A stretch of 64,000 nt of DNA from VRUE01 sp963729995 (lineage in GTDB: Bacteria; Actinomycetota; Thermoleophilia; Solirubrobacterales; 70-9). How positions within the stretch are numbered: the first letter of the stretch is position 1; the number at the start of each line of letters is the position of its first letter. This document shows positions 1-8,566 of this stretch, one piece after another. The DNA is taken from contig CAVSPF010000003.1 in NCBI GenBank assembly GCA_963729995.1, positions 1,302,001 to 1,366,000 of the forward strand. The letters are read 5' to 3'. Below the pieces are notes generated by a model. That model ran no database searches and had not been told where the DNA came from. It worked only from the letters and a program-made list of their open reading frames with translations. Made by a program: the position numbers and the translations under genes.

Positions 1-794
1 AAGCGGAAGATGTTGTCGATGAAGAGCAGCACGTCCTGGCCGCCGTGCTCGCGGTAGTACTCGGCCATCGTCAGCCCCGACAGCGCCACCCGCAGGCGCG
101 CGCCGGGCGGCTCGTTCATCTGACCGAAGACGAGCATCGTCTTGTCGATCACGCCCGACTCTTTCATCTCGATCCAGAGGTCGTTGCCCTCGCGCGAGCG
201 CTCGCCGACACCGCAGAAGGCGGAGAGGCCTTCATGCTCCTCGGCGATGCTGCGGATCAGCTCCTGGATCAGCACGGTCTTGCCGACGCCGGCACCGCCG
301 AAGAGGCCGACCTTGCCGCCCTTGGCATAGGGCGCGAGCAGGTCGATCACCTTGATCCCGGTCTCGAGGATCTCCTGGGTCGGGGCGAGGTCTGAGGCTG
401 CGGGCGCCGGCCGGTGGATCGGCCAGCGCTCGCCGGCCTGAATCGGCTCGCCTTCGTCGATCGGCTCGCCGAGCAGGTTGAAGATGCGGCCCAGCGTGGC
501 GTCGCCGACCGGGACCGTGATCGGCCCGCCGGTGTCGATGACCTTGTCGCCCCGCTGCAGGCCGTCGGTGGCGTCCATCGCCACCGTGCGCACCCGGTCG
601 TCTCCGAGGTGCTGCTGCACCTCGCAGACCAGCTCCGTCGCCTCGCGGTCCTCGTCGCCGGCCATCTGGATCTTCACCGCCGAGTAGATCCCCGGCAGCT
701 TGTCGGGAAAGACCGCGTCGACGACGACGCCGGTGACCTGCTCGACCCTGCCGACGTTCGCTCCCTTGACTCCGTTTTCGTTGCTCTCAGCCAT
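1..794 (-). CDS. atpD: F1Fo ATP synthase subunit beta (partial)
   Basis: Catalytic beta subunit of the F1 head, which binds and converts ADP plus Pi to ATP. The first ~264 residues are present; the gene runs off the left edge, so the C-terminal half is missing. The Walker A loop GGAGVGKT lies near residue 165 and the GERSREGNDL motif is visible further on. The ATG at 794 follows atpG by 25 bases. Last visible gene of the minus-strand atp operon; atpC (epsilon) would be expected next, outside the window. Confidence 0.97.
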   Translation of the reverse strand, partial: MAESNENGVKGANVGRVEQVTGVVVDAVFPDKLPGIYSAVKIQMAGDEDREATELVCEVQQHLGDDRVRTVAMDATDGLQRGDKVIDTGGPITVPVGDATLGRIFNLLGEPIDEGEPIQAGERWPIHRPAPAASDLAPTQEILETGIKVIDLLAPYAKGGKVGLFGGAGVGKTVLIQELIRSIAEEHEGLSAFCGVGERSREGNDLWIEMKESGVIDKTMLVFGQMNEPPGARLRVALSGLTMAEYYREHGGQDVLLFIDNIFR

Positions 795-819
795 TGGTTC
801 CTTTTCTCGAACTCGACGT

Positions 820-1740
820 CTATCCAAGCGCCTCGGCGCCGGCGACGACCTCCAGGATCTCCTGCGTGATCTCCGCCTGCCTGACCCGGTTCATCTCCAG
901 GGTCAGGTCTTCCATCATCGTCTCCGCGTTCTCCGCAGCGTTGCGCATCGCGGTCATCCGCGCCCCCAGCTCGGAGGCGGCGGACTCGAGCAGCGCCCGG
1001 TAGACCGAGATGTTCACGTACTCCGGGATCAGCTGGGCAAGCAGCTCCTCGGCGTCGGGCTCGTAGATCCAGAGCGCCCGGCTGTGGGCCCTCTCGATCG
1101 CGGTCTCCTCGGCCTCGCGCTCCTCCGCCTCGACCCCCTCGCCGATGACATCGGCCTGCTGCAGGGGCAGCAGCGTCTGCCGCCAGACGTGCTGGGTCAG
1201 CGGCGAGACGTAGCGGTTGTAGACCAGCTCGACCCGGTCCAGCTCCTCGTCGACGTAGCGCGCGGTCAGCTCCTCGCCGATCTCGCGGGCGTTGGCGAAG
1301 CCGGGCCGGTCGGTGAAGCCGACGTAGGACGTGCGCAGCTCCTGCTTGCGGAAGGTGAGGGCGGAGACGCCCTTTCGCCCCACCGCCGAGAAGGCGGTGT
1401 CGATCCGCTGCTCGCGCAGCTCGTTCCCGAACCGCATGCCCTCGCGGATGATGTTCGTGTTGAAGGCCCCGGCCAGGCCGCGGTCGCCGGTGATCAGGAC
1501 GACGCCGACGCGGCGCACCTCGTCGCGCTCGACCAGCACCGGCACGCGCGGGATGCCACCGGCCTGCTCGGCGGCGCGCCGCGTCAGCCTGCGCATCCCC
1601 TGCGCGTAGGGGCGCAGCTGCGCGATCCGCTGCTCGGCGCGGCGCAGCCGCGCCGCCGCCACCATCTCCATCGCCCGCGTGATCTTGTTGATGTTCTTGA
1701 TCGACGCGATGCGGTTCTTGACGTCCTTCTGAGTGGCCAT
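820..1740 (-). CDS. atpG: F1Fo ATP synthase subunit gamma
   Basis: Central rotor stalk of F1 that couples c-ring rotation to the catalytic sites. The 306 residues match the usual length. The N-terminus (MATQKDVKNRIASIKNI) and the C-terminal helix with EMNRVRQAEITQEI are typical of the family and form the antiparallel coiled coil inside the alpha3beta3 barrel. It starts 14 bases after the atpA stop, between atpA and atpD in the standard order. Confidence 0.97.
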   Translation of the reverse strand: MATQKDVKNRIASIKNINKITRAMEMVAAARLRRAEQRIAQLRPYAQGMRRLTRRAAEQAGGIPRVPVLVERDEVRRVGVVLITGDRGLAGAFNTNIIREGMRFGNELREQRIDTAFSAVGRKGVSALTFRKQELRTSYVGFTDRPGFANAREIGEELTARYVDEELDRVELVYNRYVSPLTQHVWRQTLLPLQQADVIGEGVEAEEREAEETAIERAHSRALWIYEPDAEELLAQLIPEYVNISVYRALLESAASELGARMTAMRNAAENAETMMEDLTLEMNRVRQAEITQEILEVVAGAEALG

Positions 1741-1754
1741 GACCGCACCCGGCG

Positions 1755-3389
1755 CTAGGCCGGAGTCGCCTCCTTCTCAGCCTCGGCCTCCGCGACACGG
1801 CTCGGCTTCGCCCTCTCCTCCTTCGAGTGGATGCGGTCCGACTCGCCCTTCTCGACCGGGTCGCCATGCTCGTCGAAGTCGGGCCCGAAGTCGTCGACGA
1901 ACTCGCGAATCGCGGCGCCCAGCTCCTCCTCGTCGGCCTCCTCGAGCTTGCCGGTCTCGGCGATCCGCCCCAGCAGCTCGGCCTTCTCGGCGCGCAGGCG
2001 GGTGCGCAGGTCGCGCAGGAACTCGCCGACCCGCGCGGTCTTGATCCGGTCGAGGAAACCGCCGGTGCCGGAGTAGATCGCGGCGACCTGGTCGGCCATC
2101 TCGAGCGGTTCGCGCTCCTTCTGCTTCAGCATCTCGACCAGCCGCTCGCCGCGGTTGAGCGTCTTCTGGGTCTCTGGGTCGAGCTCCGAGCCGAACTGGG
2201 CGAAGGCCTCCAGGTCGCGGTACTGGGAGAGGTCGAGGCGCAGCTTGCCGGCGACCTTCTTCATCGCCTTGGTCTGCGCGGTGCCCCCTACCCGCGAGAC
2301 CGAGATGCCGACATTGATCGCCGGCCGCACGCCCGAGTAGAAGAGGTCGGATTCGAGGAAGATCTGGCCATCGGTGATCGAGATGACGTTGGTCGGGATG
2401 TAGGCGGAGACGTCGCCCGCCTGAGTCTCGATGATCGGCAGCGCCGTCAGCGAGCCGCCGCCGAGCGCGTCGTTCAGTTTCACCGCCCGCTCCAGCAGCC
2501 GCGAGTGGAGGTAGAAGACGTCGCCCGGGTAGGCCTCGCGGCCCGGCGGGCGGCGCAGCAGCAGCGACATCTGCCGGTAGGCGTAGGCGTGTTTGGTCAG
2601 GTCGTCGTAGACGCAGAGCGCCGCCTTGCCGTTGTAGAGGAAGTGCTCGCCCATCGCGCAGCCGGCGTAGGGGGCGATGAACTTGATCGGGGCCGCCTCG
2701 TCGGCGGGGGCGGCGACGATGATCGTGTTCTCCATCGCGCCGTTTTCCTCCAGCACCTCCTTCAGCTGGACGACGGTCGACATCCGCTGCCCGATCGCCA
2801 CGTAGATGCAGATCAGGTCCTTGTCGCGGCTGTTGATGATCGTGTCGATCGCGATCGCCGTCTTGCCGGTCTGGCGGTCGCCGATGATCAGCTCTCGCTG
2901 CCCTCTCCCGATCGGGATCATCCCGTCGATCGCCATCAGCCCCGTCTGCACCGGCTCGACGACCGGCTGACGCTGGACGACGCCGGGCGCTTTGAACTCC
3001 GCCGGGCGGGTCTGCGTCGTCGCGATCTCTCCCTTGTCGTCGAGCGGGCGGCCCAGTGGGTCGACGAGACGGCCGAGCAGCTCCTCCCCGACGGGGATCC
3101 GCAGGAGGTGGCCGGTGCGTTTGACGGTGTCGCCCTCGACGATCTTGTCCCACTCGCCGAACAGCACCGCACCGACGTTGTCCTCCTCCAGGTTGAGCGC
3201 GAGACCGGTGACGCCGTGCGGCAGGTCGAGCATCTCGAGCGCCATGCAGTTGTCCAGGCCGTGGACGCGGGCGATGCCGTCGGCGACCGACAGCACCGTG
3301 CCGACCTCCGATAGATCGGCGCTCGCTGTGTCCATTCCCTCGATCCGCTCCCTGAGGATCGATGCAATCTCGTCGGGCTTGATTTCCAT
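1755..3389 (-). CDS. atpA: F1Fo ATP synthase subunit alpha
   Basis: Non-catalytic nucleotide-binding subunit of F1. The Walker A motif GDRQTGKT is at about residue 169, as usual, and SISRVGGTAQ-like sequence (here SVSRVGGTAQT) follows in the C-terminal part. At 544 residues it is roughly 30-40 longer than many homologues because of a charged C-terminal tail rich in E, K and A after residue ~505; mycobacterial alpha subunits also carry a C-terminal extension. The ATG at 3389 has an AAGGAGG 14 bases upstream, which is a long spacing. Confidence 0.97.
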   Translation of the reverse strand: MEIKPDEIASILRERIEGMDTASADLSEVGTVLSVADGIARVHGLDNCMALEMLDLPHGVTGLALNLEEDNVGAVLFGEWDKIVEGDTVKRTGHLLRIPVGEELLGRLVDPLGRPLDDKGEIATTQTRPAEFKAPGVVQRQPVVEPVQTGLMAIDGMIPIGRGQRELIIGDRQTGKTAIAIDTIINSRDKDLICIYVAIGQRMSTVVQLKEVLEENGAMENTIIVAAPADEAAPIKFIAPYAGCAMGEHFLYNGKAALCVYDDLTKHAYAYRQMSLLLRRPPGREAYPGDVFYLHSRLLERAVKLNDALGGGSLTALPIIETQAGDVSAYIPTNVISITDGQIFLESDLFYSGVRPAINVGISVSRVGGTAQTKAMKKVAGKLRLDLSQYRDLEAFAQFGSELDPETQKTLNRGERLVEMLKQKEREPLEMADQVAAIYSGTGGFLDRIKTARVGEFLRDLRTRLRAEKAELLGRIAETGKLEEADEEELGAAIREFVDDFGPDFDEHGDPVEKGESDRIHSKEERAKPSRVAEAEAEKEATPA

Positions 3390-3408
3390 GTCGGTGCTCT
3401 ATGCCTCC

Positions 3409-3942
3409 TTACGCCGCCTGCGCGACGCTCTTTCGAAGTTTCTCCAAGCGATTGCGGATGCTCGCGTCGAGAACCATGTTGCCGACCTGCAAGACGATGC
3501 CGCCGAGAACGTCCCGGTCGACGTGGCTCGACAGCTCCGCTTTCTGGCCTGTCTGGCGTTCGATCTCCTCGCCGATCTTCGCCACCACCGCCGGGTCCAG
3601 CTCGACGGCGCTGGTCACGGTCACGTCGATCAGGCGGTTCTCCCGTCTCCACATCTCGTCGAACCGGCGCCGGATGCGGAAGATCTCCTTCACGCGGTGC
3701 TTCTCGATCAGCAGCTCGAGGAAGTTGAGCAGCTCCTGGTCGGCGCCGCTCACCGCCCGCTTCAGCCCCTCGACCTTCTCGGCCGACGAGAAATGCGGGC
3801 TGAAGAAGAAGACCTGCAGCTCGCGATCCGCCTCGAGGGCGTCGGCGAACTGCGCCAGCTCCTCACCGATCGCGTCGAGCCTGCCCTTCCCCTTCGCCAC
3901 GTCGAAGAGCGCCTCGGCGTATATGCGTGCCGGCTCCGGCAT
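3409..3942 (-). CDS. atpH: F1Fo ATP synthase subunit delta
   Basis: Peripheral stalk subunit that fixes the F1 head to the b subunits. The start is the ATG at 3942 (MPEPARIYAEALF), giving 177 residues, the normal length; a longer open frame continues upstream into atpF but is not homologous. The C-terminal GGIVLQVGNMVLDASIRNRL is the conserved delta signature. It begins 2 bases after the atpF stop, implying translational coupling. It is a free-standing delta, not the b-delta fusion found in mycobacteria. Confidence 0.95.
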   Translation of the reverse strand: MPEPARIYAEALFDVAKGKGRLDAIGEELAQFADALEADRELQVFFFSPHFSSAEKVEGLKRAVSGADQELLNFLELLIEKHRVKEIFRIRRRFDEMWRRENRLIDVTVTSAVELDPAVVAKIGEEIERQTGQKAELSSHVDRDVLGGIVLQVGNMVLDASIRNRLEKLRKSVAQAA

Positions 3943-3944
3943 CG

Positions 3945-4514
3945 CTAGCTCTCCGCGCCCGAGAGGCTGCTGAAGTCGACCTCGCTCAGCGCCTCCTCGA
4001 CGAGGCGTCGCTGGTCGTCGGCGCTGAGGCTCTTGCGGGTCACCTTCTCCGTCGCCAGCACGGTGAGGTCGGCCACCTCCCTGCGAATCTGCTCCAGCGA
4101 GCGCCGCGTCTCCGCTTCGATGTCGCGTTTCGCCGCGGCCACGAGCTCCTCTCGCTTCTGCTTGCCCGCCGTGGTGGCCTCCGCTTCCGCCGCCTCCGCT
4201 GCTCTGCGGGCGCGCACCATGATGTCGTCGGCCTGCTCGCGGGCCTCGGCAAGGCGCTGCCGGTACTCCTCGAGCAGCTCGTCGGACTCGCGCCGCTGCC
4301 GCTCCGCCGCCTCGATCGACTCGCGGATCGAGTTGGCGCGCTTGTCGAGCGCCTCCTGGATTTTCGGGAACGCGACCTTGCTCAGCACCCACATCGTGAA
4401 CAGGAACAGGACCAGCGTCCAGATCATCAGGCCGAGGCCCGGAGAGACCAGGAAGCTGCCGCCGCCCTTCTCGGCGGCCAGCGGCAGCGCAGCTATGTGA
4501 CCAAGCGCCTCCAC
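3945..4514 (-). CDS. atpF: F1Fo ATP synthase subunit b
   Basis: Membrane-anchored peripheral stalk subunit. One transmembrane helix lies at about residues 27-48, followed by a long charged alpha-helical region rich in E, R and A that dimerises as the stator. The 189 residues fit the actinobacterial length. It starts 4 bases after the atpE stop. Only one b gene is present, with no b' paralogue, which fits a non-photosynthetic type enzyme. Confidence 0.95.
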   Translation of the reverse strand: MEALGHIAALPLAAEKGGGSFLVSPGLGLMIWTLVLFLFTMWVLSKVAFPKIQEALDKRANSIRESIEAAERQRRESDELLEEYRQRLAEAREQADDIMVRARRAAEAAEAEATTAGKQKREELVAAAKRDIEAETRRSLEQIRREVADLTVLATEKVTRKSLSADDQRRLVEEALSEVDFSSLSGAES

Positions 4515-4518
4515 AGGC

Positions 4519-4782
4519 CTAGAGGAAGAAGGCGATCAGGCCGAAGATGAAGGTGTAGAAGGCGACCGCCTCGGTCAGCGCGAAACCGAGCCAGCGGATG
4601 CTCTGAAGCTCGTTTTTCATCTCGGGCTGGCGAGCGACCGACTCGATCTCCTTGCCGAAGATGAAGCCGATGCCGATGCCCGCGCCGATCGATCCGAGGC
4701 CGGCGCCGACTCCGAGCGCGATCGCCTTGCCGGCGGCTTTCACGCCTTCGTCGGTAACCGCGGCAACAGGGGACAGATCCAT
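4519..4782 (-). CDS. atpE: F1Fo ATP synthase subunit c
   Basis: Proteolipid of the rotor ring. The 87 residues form two transmembrane hairpin helices joined by the polar loop with RQPE (51-54). The ion-binding carboxylate is Glu71 in LTEAVAFYTF. The residue after Glu is Ala, not Ser/Thr, so the sodium-ring signature is absent and proton coupling is the reasonable inference. The N-terminal helix is Gly/Ala rich (GAGLGSIGAGIGIG). Confidence 0.96.
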   Translation of the reverse strand: MDLSPVAAVTDEGVKAAGKAIALGVGAGLGSIGAGIGIGFIFGKEIESVARQPEMKNELQSIRWLGFALTEAVAFYTFIFGLIAFFL

Positions 4783-4800
4783 GAAGAGAACGCTCCTTTT

Positions 4801-5709
4801 CTAGTGGCTTGCGGAGGTGGCTCCGCCGATGTAGATCGCGGTGAGGGTCGAGAAGATAAACGCCTGCAGCGTTGCGATAAGGCCGACCTCCAGGACGAAG
4901 AAGAAGAAGGCGAGCGGGAAGGTCAGCGCCCCGAGCGCCGCGATGCCGAGCAGAACCGCCAGCCCGCCGCCCATGAACAGGAGCAGCAGGTGGCCGGCGA
5001 GGATGTTGGCGAAGAGACGCACGGAGAGCGAGATCAGCCGCGCGAAGTGGGAGATCGACTCGATCGCGAAGATGAAGGCCTTGCCGATCGGGTTCATCTC
5101 CTCCAGGCCCGGCGGCAGCCAGCTCGCCAGGTAGGGGATGAAGCCCTTCGACCGGATCCCTTCGACGTGGTAGGAGACCCAGACGACGAGCGTCAGGACC
5201 AGCGGGATCGAGAGGTTGGCCGTCGCCGCGTAGAGCGCGAAGGCGGGGATCTGGAGGCCAAAGACGCCGACCGTGTGCTCGGTGTTCACCGGCAGCGGCA
5301 GGAAGCCGATCATGTTCGAGAACCAGATGAAGAAGAAGAGGGCGCCGAGGAAGGGGAACCAGCGCACGGCCGTTTTCGGGTCGAGGTTGCCGCCGGTGAT
5401 GTTGTTCCTGGTCAGGTCGTAGGCCACCTCGACCGCGGTCTGGACCCGGTTCGGTTTCTGCACCATGCGGCGCGAGATCCAGACCATCGTGAAGATCGTC
5501 AGGCCGCTGGCGAGGACGAGGTAGAGGACCGCCTTGTTGATGCTGAGGTCGAGCCCGCCGAGGTGGATCGACAGCCACGGTTCGAGCTTGAACTCGTTCT
5601 GCGGCTGGAAGGATTCGTTCTTCCCCTGGCTGCCGAAGATCAGCAGCATCAGGATCGCGATCGCGAGGTAGGCGCCGATGCCGATCAGGACCTTGGTCCG
5701 GGTCTTCAC
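4801..5709 (-). CDS. atpB: F1Fo ATP synthase subunit a
   Basis: Integral membrane stator subunit that carries the two proton half-channels. The 302 residues contain five or six hydrophobic helices; the essential arginine is in SVRLFANILAGH. The start codon is a GTG at 5709 that overlaps the TGA of the upstream atpI-like gene (GTGA), so translation is probably coupled. Confidence 0.96.
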   Translation of the reverse strand: MKTRTKVLIGIGAYLAIAILMLLIFGSQGKNESFQPQNEFKLEPWLSIHLGGLDLSINKAVLYLVLASGLTIFTMVWISRRMVQKPNRVQTAVEVAYDLTRNNITGGNLDPKTAVRWFPFLGALFFFIWFSNMIGFLPLPVNTEHTVGVFGLQIPAFALYAATANLSIPLVLTLVVWVSYHVEGIRSKGFIPYLASWLPPGLEEMNPIGKAFIFAIESISHFARLISLSVRLFANILAGHLLLLFMGGGLAVLLGIAALGALTFPLAFFFFVLEVGLIATLQAFIFSTLTAIYIGGATSASH

Positions 5710-6080
5710 CGCGCTCCCTCCCCCTCCGGCTCGAAGAGGTGGGCGATCCCCTGCGCCGCGAAGGAGACCGTGAACAGGGCCAGGAGCAGGATCGCGGCGG
5801 CGAGACCAGCCTGGCGCTCGGCCAGGCCAACCAGCAGCGCCGCGGTCGCCATCAGCCAGACCCGGCCCAGGGTCGTCGCCGCGATCGTCCCCATCGCCCG
5901 CTGGCGATTGCCCCGAGCCAGCTCCGCGGCGGCGCGGCGACCGGCGAGCATCTGTATCCCGCGCTGGGCGAGCCAGGCGGCGGCCCCCACGGCGTAACCG
6001 AGCAGCGGAAAGCCACCGATTGCGAACACGGCCAGGGCGGCGGCTAGCACCAGTAGATCGACATGCTTTGGAGGAGACAT
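5706..6080 (-). CDS. AtpI-like small membrane protein
   Basis: A 124-residue, very hydrophobic protein with about four predicted transmembrane segments and a basic loop near residues 45-65. It sits at the head of the atp operon where atpI or the mycobacterial Rv1303 gene lies. Low sequence conservation is normal for this family, so the assignment rests on position and topology. AtpI-type proteins are thought to help c-ring assembly. Its stop overlaps the atpB GTG. The ATG follows directly after a GC-rich hairpin and a short T run, and has no strong ribosome binding site. Confidence 0.7.
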   Translation of the reverse strand: MSPPKHVDLLVLAAALAVFAIGGFPLLGYAVGAAAWLAQRGIQMLAGRRAAAELARGNRQRAMGTIAATTLGRVWLMATAALLVGLAERQAGLAAAILLLALFTVSFAAQGIAHLFEPEGEGAR

Positions 6081-6109
6081 AAAACCGCCCGGCTCGAGCC
6101 GAGCGGGCG
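6081..6109 (-). terminator. Hairpin plus T-run between the wecA-like gene and the atp operon
   Basis: On the minus strand, arms at 6109-6100 and 6096-6086 form a GC-rich stem of about 10 bp (one bulge) with a 3-base loop, followed by GTTTT and then immediately by the ATG of the atpI-like gene. It could end transcription from the rpmE-wecA block or act as a leader hairpin for atp mRNA. A TATAGT sequence (6122-6117, minus strand) just upstream could be a -10 box, but no convincing -35 was found. Confidence 0.5.
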
Positions 6110-6173
6110 CTGGGCGACTATATCCGAAAAGGGCCGCGAACCGCGTTGTAGAGCCGGTTCGTGAGGTGTGTCA

Positions 6174-7292
6174 CTACCGCTCGGCGTCGTCGAGCTTGAT
6201 CGCTTCGAACTCCCCCGTGGCGGGGTTGAGGCGGCCGCGGCGCAGCTTGAGGATCTCCAGCACGTAGATCAGGTACACGCTGGAGGCGAGCGCGATCAAT
6301 CCGCAGGCGACCATGACGGTGGTCCAGAACGGGTTGAAGTGGCCGTGGTTGTCGCTGTAGGGGACGAAGCGCAGGGCGAGGGCGAGGCCGGCGAGGACCA
6401 GGGTCCAGCCATAGAGATAGGCGAGGGTTCGGCGCTGGGAGAAGCCGATGTTGACCATCCGGTGGTGGAAGTGCCAGGCGTCGGCCCGGTAGATCGGCTG
6501 GCCGTACTTGAGCCGCTTGGCGACGACGAAGCCGGTGTCGAGGATCGGCACCGCGAGGACGACCAGGGGCAGGATCAGGGCGACGACGGCGTTCGTCTTC
6601 AGCGCCCCCTGCACCGCGATCGTGGCGAGCAGGTAGCCGAGCAGGTTGGAGCCGGTGTCGCCCATGAAGCTCGAGGCGGGCGGGAAGCCGTGGCGGAGGA
6701 AGCCGAGCGCGCCGCCGGCGGTCAGCGCCGCCAGCACGCCGGCGGCGTCGCGTTCCAGCGAGAGGGCGATCACCGCGAAGGCGACCGCGGCGATCGTGCA
6801 GACACCGGCCGCGAGGCCGTCGATCCCGTCGATGAAGTTGATGACGTTGACGACGGCGACGATCCCGATCACCGTGAGCGGGTAGGAGGGCCAGCCGAGC
6901 CCGAAGCCGCCGACGAACGGCAGGGTCACGACGTCGGGCCGCACCCCGCCCAGCACCGGGATCGTCGCCGCGCCGATCTGGCCGATCAGCTTCGGCAGGG
7001 CGGGAAGTCCGCGCACGTCGTCGACGACCCCGACCGCGGCTATCGCCGCCGCACCCAGCAGGATCGAGCGGCTCTCGCCGTCCGACGGCAGCCAGATCCA
7101 GCCGGCGACCTCGATTCCGACGAAGATCGCCAGGCCGGAGAGCCGCGGCATCGGGCGATCGTGCAGGCCCCGTTCCTTGGGCGGGTCGATCGCTCCGATC
7201 CGGTACGCAAGGCGCTCGGCGTAGGGCACCAGCAGCCACGCAATCGCAGCGGCTGCGAGAAAGGCGAGGACGGCGTCGGTTGTCGCTGCCAT
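6174..7292 (-). CDS. wecA: Polyprenyl-phosphate N-acetylhexosamine-1-phosphate transferase (WecA/TagO/Rfe family)
   Basis: Integral membrane enzyme that moves a sugar-1-phosphate from a UDP-sugar (usually UDP-GlcNAc) onto polyprenyl phosphate, the first step of cell-wall glycan synthesis. The 372 residues have about 10-11 transmembrane helices and all family motifs: the aspartate pair in GVVDDVRG, the NFIDGIDGLAAG loop and the HFHHRM motif. In M. tuberculosis the equivalent gene (rfe, Rv1302) also sits just before the atp operon, supporting this over MraY. Substrate specificity cannot be read from sequence. Confidence 0.9.
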   Translation of the reverse strand: MAATTDAVLAFLAAAAIAWLLVPYAERLAYRIGAIDPPKERGLHDRPMPRLSGLAIFVGIEVAGWIWLPSDGESRSILLGAAAIAAVGVVDDVRGLPALPKLIGQIGAATIPVLGGVRPDVVTLPFVGGFGLGWPSYPLTVIGIVAVVNVINFIDGIDGLAAGVCTIAAVAFAVIALSLERDAAGVLAALTAGGALGFLRHGFPPASSFMGDTGSNLLGYLLATIAVQGALKTNAVVALILPLVVLAVPILDTGFVVAKRLKYGQPIYRADAWHFHHRMVNIGFSQRRTLAYLYGWTLVLAGLALALRFVPYSDNHGHFNPFWTTVMVACGLIALASSVYLIYVLEILKLRRGRLNPATGEFEAIKLDDAER

Positions 7293-7370
7293 TTCGCGGA
7301 GGCCCGACGATGGGGATCGGGCGCGCTCAGGCTACTTGAGGCCACCCCCGGACAACCGCACGCCGCATGA

Positions 7371-7482
7371 AGGCCTATTCCGGTAGGGGTTCCACTTAAC
7401 TTTTTCGGTGCGGCGGATGCCGCCGTCCGAGAGCGAATTGCCGAAAAAGTACAAGACGTTCCACCCCTACCGGGATAGGCCT
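7371..7482. repeat. Nested inverted repeat, element A
   Basis: Outer arms 7371-7390 and 7463-7482 pair over 20 bp with one mismatch; inner arms 7399-7408 (ACTTTTTCGG) and 7441-7450 pair perfectly over 10 bp, around a 32-base core. The right outer arm overlaps the last codons of the DUF354 gene. On the minus strand, the segment 7465-7445 matches element C (35821-35841) at 19 of 21 positions, including CGTCTTGTACTTTT. It lies just upstream of the wecA-like gene. There is no T-run after the stem. Confidence 0.85.
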
Positions 7483-8525
7483 CTGACGGCTTCCACCACT
7501 CCGAGCACGCCTTCCACCAGCAGGTCCGGGTCGCGGCGCTGGAGCACGCCGACCGGGTTCTCACGCCTGCGCAGAGGCAGGTCGTTCGCGTCCTTGAGAA
7601 CGCGCAGGCGACCTTCCTCGATCAGCTTCTCGTCAACGCCGCCCATGCGACCGGCGAAGGTCGTGAAGACCGGAGTCCCCAGCGCGACAGCCTCGCGGTT
7701 CATCGTGCCGCCGGCGCTGACCACCAGGTCTGCGTAGGCGATCAGGCTCTGGGCGTCGATCGCGCGCTCGGGGACGACCAGGTTTGGCGCGCCGATCTCC
7801 CGCACCGCCCCCGCCTGGGACTCGGTGCGCGGGATGATCACGGCCTGCACCCCCGGCTGCCCCTCCCCCACGCCGCTCTCCGACCCGGCGTCCGCGAGGC
7901 GGCGCAGCACCGCGCCGTAGAGGTCGTTCGGCGCGTGGTACTCGGAGGTCTCCGGCGGTGGCCGCACGACGACCAGGACCTTCTCGCGGTCGAGCCCCAG
8001 CTCGTCCAGCACCGCGGCGTCCGCTGAGAAGTCGGCCAGGTAGTACTCCTCCTTCAGGCCGGGATAGCGGACCAGCTTCTCCTCCTTGGCGCCGATCCGG
8101 CGCAGCCGATCGACCGGGATCGAGTCGGGCACCAGCACCCGCCGCGCGACGCGAAAGCTGATCCGGCGCTGCAGGCCGGCGAACTCGTAGTCCTGCATCT
8201 GCGCGGAGGGGATGCGGAGGAGGGCCGAGACGACGGCGAGATCGACCGAGCCATGGGCGATCGCCAGGTTCGGCCGGCGGCCCCACGCGTACCGGACGAG
8301 CTTCGCCGACCGTCCCGCCAACGCCGTCCCCTTACCCAGCCTCGATCCCCCACCGTGCTCACCCACGACCGTGAACGGAATCCCCAGCCGTTCCAGGATC
8401 CCCACGGTCTGGCCGTACCTGCGCGTGGTGACGAAGACCTCATGCCCACGGGCCTCGAGCCGCTCGATGATCGGCCGCAGCACCAACGGGTGCGCCGCCG
8501 CGGTGCAGTCGACCCAAACCCTCAT
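7467..8525 (-). CDS. DUF354 family glycosyltransferase-like protein
   Basis: A 352-residue soluble protein with a GT-B-like layout: N-terminal Rossmann-type start (MRVWVDCTAAAHPLVLRPII) and a C-terminal half with SAGGTMNREAVALGTPVF, which resembles the nucleotide-sugar binding site of UDP-GlcNAc 2-epimerase/MurG-like enzymes. DUF354 proteins are common in archaea and some bacteria and are usually near surface glycan genes. Here it follows glyA by 41 bases and precedes a polyprenyl sugar transferase, which suggests a role in lipid-linked glycan synthesis. Its reaction is not known. Confidence 0.8.
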   Translation of the reverse strand: MRVWVDCTAAAHPLVLRPIIERLEARGHEVFVTTRRYGQTVGILERLGIPFTVVGEHGGGSRLGKGTALAGRSAKLVRYAWGRRPNLAIAHGSVDLAVVSALLRIPSAQMQDYEFAGLQRRISFRVARRVLVPDSIPVDRLRRIGAKEEKLVRYPGLKEEYYLADFSADAAVLDELGLDREKVLVVVRPPPETSEYHAPNDLYGAVLRRLADAGSESGVGEGQPGVQAVIIPRTESQAGAVREIGAPNLVVPERAIDAQSLIAYADLVVSAGGTMNREAVALGTPVFTTFAGRMGGVDEKLIEEGRLRVLKDANDLPLRRRENPVGVLQRRDPDLLVEGVLGVVEAVRGLSR

Positions 8526-8566
8526 CGCGCCGCATCTTCCCGGATCGGCTCGTGGAGGCGGCCCGC

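Noticed and set aside
4519..4782. Sodium-binding c-ring
   Set aside because: The residue following Glu71 is Ala, and the N-terminal helix has no Gln at the matching position, so the sodium motif is not met.
6117..6122. TATAGT as a firm atp promoter
   Set aside because: The -10-like hexamer has no acceptable -35 at the right distance, so it is mentioned only as a possibility in the terminator entry.
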